Shown here piece by piece: positions 51,705-58,470 of a stretch of DNA of 64,000 nt. Within the stretch, counting starts at the first letter, position 1; each line of letters opens with the position of its first letter. The notes beneath the pieces were generated by a model. It was given only the letters and a program-made list of their open reading frames with translations. It was not told the origin of the DNA and searched no databases. Origin of the DNA: Oscillospiraceae bacterium (GTDB lineage Bacteria > Bacillota > Clostridia > Oscillospirales > Ruminococcaceae); NCBI GenBank assembly GCA_017512745.1, contig JAFWEV010000060.1, forward strand, positions 1-64,000, in the 5' to 3' direction. A program made the translations under genes and the position numbers.

Positions 51705-52679
51705 ATGGATGTAGAAAAAATCAAAAAAGACCTGTACCTTTACGGCCTTGCCCCCGTAGTCGTTCTCGATGACGCGGAAGATGCTGTTCCCCTTGCCAAA
51801 GCGCTCTATGCAGGCGGCATCAGATTCATGGAGATCACATTCAGGACCTCCGCAGCCGCGCAGTCCATAAAGAACGTAGCCGAGGCATGTCCCGAAATGT
51901 ATGTCGGTGCGGGCACGGTCATCAACGGAAAGATGGCAGCCGAGGCAGCCGCAGCCGGAGCGCAGTTCATGGTATCTCCCGGATATTCCCAGGAAGTCGT
52001 CGACTACTGCATCGAGCACGAAATAGCCGTAGTTCCCGGCACGTCGACAATGACGGAAATGATGATGGCGATCAATTCAGGATGCGACATCGTAAAACTG
52101 TTCCCTGCGGAAATGAGCGGAGGCGTCAAATACATCAATAATGTTGTTTCCGTATTTCCGAACCTCAAGATCATGCCCACAGGCGGTATAGACTATAACA
52201 ATCTGGATCCTTATGCAGCGCATAAGTCTATCGTCGCTGTCGGCGGATCGTGGCTCTGCCCAAAGAAGCTCATCAAGGAGAAGAAATGGGACGAGATCAC
52301 GGAGATCTGCAAAAAATCCGTCATGAAGATGCTCGGATTCAGACTTCTGCACATCGGCATCAACAACGAGTCGGACGAAGCCGCATTCGCCGCGGCGAAG
52401 AGTCTTGCGGATATAGTCGGAGAGCCTCTCGAGGATAAGGGAAGCGCATACTTCGTAGGCGACATGGCCGACGTTGTGAAATCCGTCATAGACGGACCGC
52501 ACGGTCATATAGCCATCGAGACCATCAACATCGACCGCGCTATGAGATACTTTGAGGACAAGGGCTATGTCTTCCACAACATAGGCCGCGACGCAAAGGG
52601 CGGAGTCGTCGCATGCTGGTTCGGACTGGATCAGGTCAATGTCGGCGGTTTTGCCGTACATCTCAGAAGAAAAGACTGA
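51705..52679 (+). CDS. KHG/KDPG aldolase fused to a VOC (glyoxalase-fold) domain
   Basis: 324 residues. Residues 1-205 are a class I KDPG aldolase: GGIRFMEITFRTSAA with the catalytic Glu, PGTSTMTEMMMA, DIVKLFPAE with the Schiff-base Lys, and IMPTGGIDYNN. Residues about 210-320 form a VOC-type domain (GFRLLHIGINNESDEAAF, VFHNIGRDAKGGVVA). The aldolase splits KDPG to pyruvate and glyceraldehyde-3-phosphate; the VOC part may be an epimerase, tautomerase or lyase acting on the same intermediate. GGAG precedes the ATG. Last gene of the kinase operon; a terminator follows. Confidence 0.85.
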   Translation: MDVEKIKKDLYLYGLAPVVVLDDAEDAVPLAKALYAGGIRFMEITFRTSAAAQSIKNVAEACPEMYVGAGTVINGKMAAEAAAAGAQFMVSPGYSQEVVDYCIEHEIAVVPGTSTMTEMMMAINSGCDIVKLFPAEMSGGVKYINNVVSVFPNLKIMPTGGIDYNNLDPYAAHKSIVAVGGSWLCPKKLIKEKKWDEITEICKKSVMKMLGFRLLHIGINNESDEAAFAAAKSLADIVGEPLEDKGSAYFVGDMADVVKSVIDGPHGHIAIETINIDRAMRYFEDKGYVFHNIGRDAKGGVVACWFGLDQVNVGGFAVHLRRKD

Positions 52680-52696
52680 TATTTTGGCGCAATATA

Positions 52697-52733
52697 ACAG
52701 GGCTGCCGGTGATGCCGGCAGCCCTGTTTCTTT
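52697..52733 (+). terminator. Terminator of the sugar-acid operon
   Basis: A perfect 13-bp stem ACAGGGCTGCCGG/CCGGCAGCCCTGT with loop TGATG, then TTCTTTC. Confidence 0.88.
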
Positions 52734-52991
52734 CAGTCCAAAATCTTCTTGAGCAGATATCTCAAGGAACTCTGCATGGCTCTGTATGTGGCGGGCATGT
52801 CGGATATCCTGCTTGACATCATAGTCAAAAAGATAGGGATCGACCCGTCTATGACAAATGAAGAAGCATACGCAAAGTCTTCTCTCGCATACATGATATT
52901 CGGATGGGTTAACGAATGGATAAAAAGAGGTATGGAGGAGACAGGTACAGAGCTGAAAGACATGCTTCTCCGCAACAGCGCGGGCGGCTGA
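52734..52991 (+). pseudogene. C-terminal fragment of a TetR-family regulator
   Basis: An open frame of about 80-86 codons, with a TTG at 52749. It ends IFGWVNEWIKRGMEETGTELKDMLLR, which is the ligand-domain end of TetR regulators (DhaS/TetR_C_8 style). The N-terminal HTH is missing: the frame begins just after a terminator. An IS200-type element starts within 20 bp of its stop. It seems to be the remnant of a deleted gene, and possibly the lost regulator of the neighbouring locus. Confidence 0.55.
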
Positions 52992-53007
52992 GACGGCAAC
53001 AAATCAC

Positions 53008-53030
53008 AACCACTAGTTCAACTAGTGGTT
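53008..53030 (-). repeat. IS200 right-end hairpin
   Basis: AACCACTAGT (53008-53017) pairs perfectly with ACTAGTGGTT (53021-53030), three-base loop. Likely TnpA recognition structure. Confidence 0.6.
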
Positions 53031-53063
53031 TGCTCCGCCCTACAAGGGCGTGTTACCTGTGGT

Positions 53064-53137
53064 TGCCCCCTTAAGGGGGCACCGAACAGCCTATCAAGCA
53101 CAATATAATTACTGTATCAGCCCCCTACTCGGGGGCT
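53064..53137 (-). repeat. Two further stem-loops in the IS200 3' region
   Basis: TGCCCCC-TTAA-GGGGGCA (53064-53081) and AGCCCCC-TACTC-GGGGGCT (53119-53137) lie just after the tnpA stop. They may act as the tnpA terminator or antisense-RNA structures. Confidence 0.5.
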
Positions 53138-53143
53138 ATTCTA

Positions 53144-53665
53144 TTAGGTCTTTTTTGGCTCCTTCTCTTCTTCGGAGAACGGGTCCATGACTTCCTTGAG
53201 GCTTATCTGGTCGTTTGCGATGTCCTCTTGGAGCTGATTCTGAATGTATTCTTTGATCGCTCCTTCGTATTTCCCTACCGTGTCTACGTAGTAGCCACGG
53301 CACCAGAAGTGCCTGTTTCCGTACTTGTACTTCAGATTTGCATGTTTGTCGAAGATCATGAGACTGCTCTTGCTTTTGAGATATCCCATGAACGATGCTA
53401 CGCTCAGATGCGGTGGTATCTCTACGAGCATGTGGATGTGGTTCGGACAGCATTCTGCTTCGATGATTGTTACCCCTTTTCGCTCGCACAGCTCGCGTAT
53501 TATTTTCCCCACGTCTGCTTTGATCTTTCCGTAGATTACCTGTCTTCTGTATTTCGGTGCGAAGACTATGTGATATTTACATCTCCATTTGCTGTGTGAT
53601 AGACTTTTTACGTCATACCTACCCCCAGTTGAACTGGGGGATTGGTAACGCCTTTTCGGCTCCAT
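53144..53665 (-). CDS. tnpA: IS200-type Y1 transposase TnpA
   Basis: A HUH single-strand transposase that cuts and joins hairpin ends as single-stranded DNA. Conserved blocks: KWRCKYHIVFAPKYRR, ECCPNHIHMLVEIPP with the His-x-His pair, MGYLKSKSSLMIF, YGNRHFWCRGYYVDTVG, and EYIQNQ with the likely nucleophilic Tyr. The core is about 150 residues, normal for the family. The start is unclear: the only in-frame ATG (53665, MEPKRR) puts the left-end hairpin inside the reading frame, and no ATG/GTG/TTG lies between the hairpin and the conserved core. No tnpB is nearby. Confidence 0.88.
   Translation of the reverse strand: MEPKRRYQSPSSTGGRYDVKSLSHSKWRCKYHIVFAPKYRRQVIYGKIKADVGKIIRELCERKGVTIIEAECCPNHIHMLVEIPPHLSVASFMGYLKSKSSLMIFDKHANLKYKYGNRHFWCRGYYVDTVGKYEGAIKEYIQNQLQEDIANDQISLKEVMDPFSEEEKEPKKT
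53622..53640 (-). repeat. IS200 left-end hairpin
   Basis: CCCCCAG (53622-53628) pairs with CTGGGGG (53634-53640); loop TTGAA. Located immediately upstream of the tnpA core, as expected for the left end. Confidence 0.65.
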
Positions 53666-53672
53666 ACAGTTA

Positions 53673-53705
53673 CACCCATGGCACCGGTGTGCCATGGGTG
53701 TTTTT
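53673..53705 (+). terminator. Stem-loop with T-run beside the IS200 left end
   Basis: A perfect 12-bp stem CACCCATGGCAC/GTGCCATGGGTG (loop CGGT) followed by TTTTTATT on the plus strand. It may be the terminator between ygiQ and the insertion, or the barrier that shields tnpA from outside transcription in IS200 elements. Confidence 0.55.
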
Positions 53706-53721
53706 ATTCCTTTATTTTGCG

Positions 53722-55617
53722 TCAGCGCTTTTTCCCGCGCCCGCCGGTTCTTTCCTTTGCTTTCTGTTTCGGGCTACCCGCCGGTCTCTTTCCGCTTTTA
53801 GCGGTACTTTCCTTTTTTCTGCCGCCCCTGTCTCTGACAAGACACTCTTCGCCCGTTCCGATGAGATCGAATCGCCTGGCTTTGACCAGAGCTTGTCTGA
53901 CAAGTTCGTAGTTCCTCGGATTCCTGTACTGAATAAGCGCTCGCTGCATGGCTTTTTCATGGGGGTCTCTCGCCACATAGACGTCCCTCATCGTGATCGG
54001 ATCGAGGCCGGTATAGTACATGCAGGTCGAGATGGTCCCGGGTGTCGGATAGAAGTCCTGGACCTGTTCCGGATTGAGGTTGTTCGCATGTAGATATTCG
54101 GCGAGCTTTATCGCATCCTTCAGCGTGCTTCCGGGATGCGAGGAAATGAGATACGGAACGACATACTGATCTTTGCCGACAGCTTTCGTGATCTTATAGA
54201 ACTTGTCGACGAAGCGGTTATATACGCTGACGGACGGTTTTCCCATCTTCGAGAGCACTCCGTCTGAAACATGTTCCGGCGCGACACGGAGCTGACCGGA
54301 TATGTGATATCTGCAGAGTTCTTTGAAGAAAGTATCGTCCTTATCCGCAAGCAGATAGTCGTATCTTATGCCGGATCTCACGAATACCTGCTTTACCCCG
54401 TCGAGTTTCCTCAGCTTTCTGAGCAGTTCCAGATAGTCGCTGTGGTCTATCTTCATGTTCGGACAGGGTTTCGGATAGAGACAGCGCCTGTGACTGCATG
54501 TGCCGTATTTGAGCTGCTTTTCGCAGGAAGGAGCCCGGAACTGCGCCGTCGGTCCTCCGACGTCGTGGATGTATCCCTTGAATTCGGGATCCTTTATCAT
54601 CTGCTCGGCTTCCGCGATTATAGACTCATGGCTGCGCGCCTGTACCATTCTGCCCTCGTGGAATGTCAGCGCGCAGAAATTGCATTCCCCGAAGCATCCC
54701 CTGTTTGATGTGAGCGAGAATTTGACTTCCGCCAGCGCGGGGATCCCTCCGTCCTTCTCATATACGGGATGATATGTCCTCATGTACGGAAGCGCGTAGA
54801 CGTCGTCCATCTCCTGCATCGTGAGCGGTCCCTGAGGCGGATTCTGCACTATATACAGTTTCCCGTCATATGGTTCGCAGAGTTTCTTCGCGGTTATCGG
54901 ATCTGTGTTGAGATACTGCTCCCTGAAACTCTCGGCGTAGTTTCTTTTGCTTGCTGTGATCTCCGAGAATGACGGCAGAACGATCGCTTCCGCGAGATCG
55001 TCCTCCCTTCTCGTCTTGAATACCGTGCCGCGCACGTATGTTATATCCCCGACCGGGATCCCGGCATTCAGCGCGTCGGCTATCTCGATTATCGCCTTTT
55101 CTCCCATGCCGTACGCAAGGATGTCCGCTCCGGATTCGAGCAGTACGGACCTCTTTATCCTGTCCGCCCAGTAGTCGTAATGCGCGAGTCTTCTGAGGCT
55201 CGCCTCTATGCCGCCGACTATTATGGGCGTCTTCTTATATATGCTTCTTATGAGATTGCAGTATACGATAAGCGCGTTGTCAGGCCTCTTCCCCGCTTTT
55301 CCTCCGGGGCTGTACGCGTCGCTGCCGCGCTTCTTTTTTGCGACGGTATAGTGGTTTACCATCGAGTCCATGTTCCCGGAAGAGACGAGAAATCCGAGTC
55401 TGGGTTCTCCGTATTCTTTAATGCTCGCAGGATCGTGCCAGTCGGGCTGGCATATAAAGCAGACCGAATATCCTCTCGATTCCAGAACGCGGGATATTAT
55501 GGCCATCCCGAAACTCGGGTGGTCCACATACGCGTCGCCGCACACGAAGACAAAATCCGGTCTTGCGATTCCGGATCTTTCCATCTCCGTTCTGTTTATG
55601 GGAAGAAATCCTGCCAT
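53722..55617 (-). CDS. ygiQ: YgiQ-family radical SAM protein
   Basis: 631 residues. N-terminal B12-like/DUF-type domain (FVFVCGDAYVDHPSFGMAII), VGGIEASLRRLAHYDYW, and the radical SAM cluster motif CFGECNFCAL (CxxxCxxC) near residue 312. DUF3362 follows with VAPEHVSDGVLSKMGKPS and QDFYPTPGTISTCMYYTGLDP. A basic Lys/Arg tail ends the protein. The family is widespread but its substrate is not known; methylation or thiolation of RNA has been suggested by analogy to MiaB-like proteins. Monocistronic. Confidence 0.9.
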   Translation of the reverse strand: MAGFLPINRTEMERSGIARPDFVFVCGDAYVDHPSFGMAIISRVLESRGYSVCFICQPDWHDPASIKEYGEPRLGFLVSSGNMDSMVNHYTVAKKKRGSDAYSPGGKAGKRPDNALIVYCNLIRSIYKKTPIIVGGIEASLRRLAHYDYWADRIKRSVLLESGADILAYGMGEKAIIEIADALNAGIPVGDITYVRGTVFKTRREDDLAEAIVLPSFSEITASKRNYAESFREQYLNTDPITAKKLCEPYDGKLYIVQNPPQGPLTMQEMDDVYALPYMRTYHPVYEKDGGIPALAEVKFSLTSNRGCFGECNFCALTFHEGRMVQARSHESIIAEAEQMIKDPEFKGYIHDVGGPTAQFRAPSCEKQLKYGTCSHRRCLYPKPCPNMKIDHSDYLELLRKLRKLDGVKQVFVRSGIRYDYLLADKDDTFFKELCRYHISGQLRVAPEHVSDGVLSKMGKPSVSVYNRFVDKFYKITKAVGKDQYVVPYLISSHPGSTLKDAIKLAEYLHANNLNPEQVQDFYPTPGTISTCMYYTGLDPITMRDVYVARDPHEKAMQRALIQYRNPRNYELVRQALVKARRFDLIGTGEECLVRDRGGRKKESTAKSGKRPAGSPKQKAKERTGGRGKKR

Positions 55618-55655
55618 AAATGCGATCCCTGCGTGCGATAAGAAGTTTTCGAGTA

Positions 55656-55661
55656 TATAAT
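55656..55661 (+). promoter_or_regulatory. -10 element of the thioesterase gene
   Basis: TATAAT overlaps an apparent ATG (55660), which argues that the real translation start is further down, at 55696. No clear -35. Confidence 0.4.
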
Positions 55662-55695
55662 GATTATACTAAAAAAAGAGCAGGTTAAGAAACGT

Positions 55696-56436
55696 ATGCA
55701 ATACATAAAGGAAAGAGAGCGCACGGTTCTGCCGAGCATGTGCGATCATACAGCAGGGATGAGCATCGCGGCAGTACTCAACGAATATATGGATATAGCC
55801 ACGCTGCATGCGGAAGAACTGGGAGTAGGCGCGGACGCGCTCGCCCGGGACAGCATGTTCTGGCTTACCGTCAAGACCCGCGTAAAGGTTTCACGGCTGC
55901 CTCGTCTGTTGGAGACCGTCACAGTGAGGACATGGCCCGAACACAGGAACGGGACCAGATACAACAGATACTATTCCATGGAAAAGGCCGGAGAAATCCT
56001 GTCGAAGGGAATGACGGAATGGTCTGTCATAAACACATCCACAGGCCGTCTCGTAAAAGATCTCGCCTTATATCCGGAACACATGATAGAGGATCATCCT
56101 GCTCCGTGCTCGGAGCCGTTCGAAAAATTCTCCAAAGATGTCTCGGATACCGAATCCCTGGGTGAATATACGGTGAGATCCACCGATATAGATCTCGGCG
56201 GACACATGAACAACGTCGCCTACTGCCGCGCTCTGATGAGCATGCTCACCTCAAAAGAAGCGGAAACCCTGTTTCCCGGAACCATCGAGCTCCAGTACAG
56301 ATCCAGCATCTATGAGGGAGACACGGTCAGAGTGCTTAAAAGGTCATCCGATTCGAAAAAAGAATTCTATTTTGTGAAGGAGGACGGTTCCGTATCCTTC
56401 CACGCCTTGATCACATCCGCGGGAGAAAAGAGATAA
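55696..56436 (+). CDS. Acyl-ACP thioesterase family protein
   Basis: 246 residues, double hot-dog fold. Family signs: an N-terminal hot-dog with LNEYMDIATLHAEELG and WLTVKTRVKVSRLPRLLETVTVRTWP, and a second with RSTDIDLGGHMNNVAYCRAL, which holds the Asn-His-like catalytic set, and IELQYRSSIYEGDTV. It hydrolyses acyl-ACP to free fatty acid. Start ATG 55696 is preferred: the upstream ATG 55660 lies in the -10 region. The stop is separated from the PHP gene by one base, so the two are an operon. Confidence 0.88.
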   Translation: MQYIKERERTVLPSMCDHTAGMSIAAVLNEYMDIATLHAEELGVGADALARDSMFWLTVKTRVKVSRLPRLLETVTVRTWPEHRNGTRYNRYYSMEKAGEILSKGMTEWSVINTSTGRLVKDLALYPEHMIEDHPAPCSEPFEKFSKDVSDTESLGEYTVRSTDIDLGGHMNNVAYCRALMSMLTSKEAETLFPGTIELQYRSSIYEGDTVRVLKRSSDSKKEFYFVKEDGSVSFHALITSAGEKR

Positions 56437-56437
56437 C

Positions 56438-57199
56438 ATGATAGCAAATTACCACACACACTCAAGATGGTGCGGTCACGCCGTGGGCGAGATCGAAGAC
56501 TATATAAGAACCGCTCTGTCCGAAGGATTCGAAGAGCTCGCCGTGACCGAACATGTGCCGCACAGAGGAGATCCGGACAATCATAGAATGCCCTGGGCCG
56601 ATTTTCTTCCTTTCAACAAAGCTCTCAACAAAGCTATCGAAGAGTACGGCGACAGGATCAGCCTTCTCAAGGGATTTGAGTGCGAGTACATGCCCGAGCG
56701 CATGGATGATTACCGCATGTTCCGGGAGGAATACGGATACGGGATCATGATACTCGGTCACCACATTGTCGGACCGGACCACTCCATTTTCATGTTCGCG
56801 AGAAACAAACCGGATTACGCCGTGCGTCTGTACGCGGACGAGGTATGCGAGGGGCTTGAGACCGGATTTTTCGATTTTCTTGCCCATCCCGAACTCCTTC
56901 TCATGCACTACGCTCCGGGATTCGATAAGGAGTCCGAGCGCTCCTTGAGACAGATCTACGCGTGCTGCGAAAAGCTGAATATTCCGATCGAGATAAACGG
57001 CGCAGGATATGTCAGCGGCAGACCGTATCCTTCAGCAGAAGCTCTCGAGATGTCGAAGGAATACGATCTCACATATATCATCAACATGGACGCCCACGAT
57101 CCGGAACTTCTCACGAAGCCGTATTACTCACAGGTCGAGGCTTTTGCGTCCGGACTCGGTATCGATCCCGTCCCAAGATACTTTGCGGACAGACACTGA
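56438..57199 (+). CDS. PHP-domain phosphatase, histidinol-phosphatase-like
   Basis: 253 residues. PHP metal-binding motifs: NYHTHSRWCGH (residues 4-14), AVTEHVPHRGD, GFECEYM, LGHHIV, FLAHPELLL and INMDAHDPE. Fits the HisK-like histidinol-phosphatase branch, but many relatives are general phosphoesterases and no his genes are nearby. Cotranscribed with the thioesterase; ends in a terminator. Confidence 0.85.
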   Translation: MIANYHTHSRWCGHAVGEIEDYIRTALSEGFEELAVTEHVPHRGDPDNHRMPWADFLPFNKALNKAIEEYGDRISLLKGFECEYMPERMDDYRMFREEYGYGIMILGHHIVGPDHSIFMFARNKPDYAVRLYADEVCEGLETGFFDFLAHPELLLMHYAPGFDKESERSLRQIYACCEKLNIPIEINGAGYVSGRPYPSAEALEMSKEYDLTYIINMDAHDPELLTKPYYSQVEAFASGLGIDPVPRYFADRH

Positions 57200-57218
57200 A
57201 CAACTCATATATGGACAG

Positions 57219-57267
57219 CAAAAAACCGGATCACATTGGAACAGTCTCCGATGTGATCCGGTTTTTT
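57219..57267. terminator. Strong bidirectional terminator
   Basis: AAAAACCGGATCACAT pairs with ATGTGATCCGGTTTTTT around a 14-base loop; lies between the PHP gene and the convergent XRE-TPR gene. Confidence 0.9.
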
Positions 57268-57302
57268 AAGCATTAATGTATTCTGCCGGTACGATGTCAC
57301 TA

Positions 57303-58322
57303 TCATCCCTGCAGTTTTTTTATGGCTCTCTCGACTTCCTCGCACTCATCTCCGCTTATCAGTCCCCAGTCCTCTTTCAGGAGGCGAAGGGCTTCCCTGT
57401 AGGCTTCGATGGCACCGGCCTTATCACCGCGGATCTCGCAGATATGCGCAATGCTCACGGCGCTGTCGACATACTTGGGAGAGGGCTGCATCTCCTGGCC
57501 TCTTCGGTACCATTCGACGGCTTTGTCATACTCCTGACGCTGCGTATATATATCTCCGAGCGTTAGAGCCCGGCTCCATTCCCGGTCTTCCATTTTCTCC
57601 AGTTCACCGAGCCTCTTTTCCGCCTCACCGCTATCTCCCTCCGCCAGCGCGATCAGATAGCGGTACATCACAGTGCGGAAAGTGTTGTCGATAACCGCCA
57701 GCTTTTCCAGCCACTCCCTTGCTTCGGAAAGGCGCCTGTCATCTATGAGGTTGTCCATCAGCCACATAAGCGCGGCGCGGTTTTGGGGGTTGCTGCGGCA
57801 ATAGTCGCTGAACCATTCAATAAGCGCGTGGTGATTGCGGACGTTCCAGTCCGGAATATAGCTTCCCCACGCATTTGCCAGTTCGCTTACCGCGTCCCTG
57901 TCTCCTCCGCTTTTCTCTACCGCTTCCTTGCCGCAGGCCGTCGCAAGAAGACGGTACTGTTCTGCCTGATGATTATACAGTTTTGTGAGCAGAGTCTTCG
58001 CCTGCCCCTCATATTTCGGATCTTCCGCAAAAGCGTACATCTGCTGTTCGATCTGCCGCTCTTCCGCTTCGCTGAGTTTTCCGGAACTGTATATGCGGTT
58101 CTCTATGCGTTCCATCTGCTGTTCAGGCGTCATCGCGAACAGCTGGTCTATGGTGACGCCGAAGTATACGGCTATCTCGGGCAGCATCTGAACATCGGGC
58201 ATGCTGCTGCCGCATTCCCATTTGCTAACTGACTGCGGGCTGACATTAAGGGCGGCGGCAAGCGCTTCCTGCGTAAGGCCGCGGCCGGTCCGCAGACGGC
58301 GTATCTCTCTTCCGATCTCCAT
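57303..58322 (-). CDS. XRE-family regulator with TPR-like C-terminal domain
   Basis: 339 residues. Residues 1-65 are an XRE HTH (EIRRLRTGRGLTQEALAAALNVSPQSVSKWECG, dimerised by the segment after). The remainder is helical with TPR-like units (DREWSRALTLGDIYTQRQEYDKAVEWYRRG, GDKAGAIEAYREALRLL). Such proteins respond to peptides or protein partners. Start ATG 58322 has AAGGAGGTCG upstream; the longer frame to 58376 lacks one. It lies 149 bp after the TIR-LRR gene on the same strand and might be cotranscribed with it. Confidence 0.85.
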   Translation of the reverse strand: MEIGREIRRLRTGRGLTQEALAAALNVSPQSVSKWECGSSMPDVQMLPEIAVYFGVTIDQLFAMTPEQQMERIENRIYSSGKLSEAEERQIEQQMYAFAEDPKYEGQAKTLLTKLYNHQAEQYRLLATACGKEAVEKSGGDRDAVSELANAWGSYIPDWNVRNHHALIEWFSDYCRSNPQNRAALMWLMDNLIDDRRLSEAREWLEKLAVIDNTFRTVMYRYLIALAEGDSGEAEKRLGELEKMEDREWSRALTLGDIYTQRQEYDKAVEWYRRGQEMQPSPKYVDSAVSIAHICEIRGDKAGAIEAYREALRLLKEDWGLISGDECEEVERAIKKLQG

Positions 58323-58395
58323 TATGACGACCTCCTTTTCCTCTGTCCCCATCATATTACGATGCCCGGGGATCAAAAACCAGCGACTGTCATGC

Positions 58396-58430
58396 GAGTC
58401 TTCCCGCTCAGCGGTTGAGCGGGAAGACTC
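58396..58430. repeat. Perfect 14-bp inverted repeat between the TIR-LRR and XRE-TPR genes
   Basis: GAGTCTTCCCGCTC pairs with GAGCGGGAAGACTC around a 7-base loop. No T-run on either side. It could be a weak terminator or an operator for the XRE protein. Confidence 0.6.
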
Positions 58431-58470
58431 CGTATACTTCCGGTTTCAGTCATGAGTCAGGGGCTGTCCG

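Larger units (their letters stand above)
53005..53645 (-). mobile_element. IS200-type element with tnpA only
   Basis: A single Y1 transposase gene flanked by hairpins at both ends: 53622-53640 at the left (5') end, and 53008-53030 at the right. Both hairpins contain an AGTT-CAACT/AGTTGAACT core. Additional stems at 53064-53081 and 53119-53137 lie between tnpA and the right end. Exact boundaries cannot be fixed, as these elements leave no target duplication. The left flank carries GTTAC next to the hairpin. Confidence 0.75.

Noticed and set aside
58396..58430. Rho-independent terminator between the TIR-LRR and XRE-TPR genes
   Set aside because: The stem is perfect, but neither side has a U-tract; recorded as an inverted repeat of unknown role.
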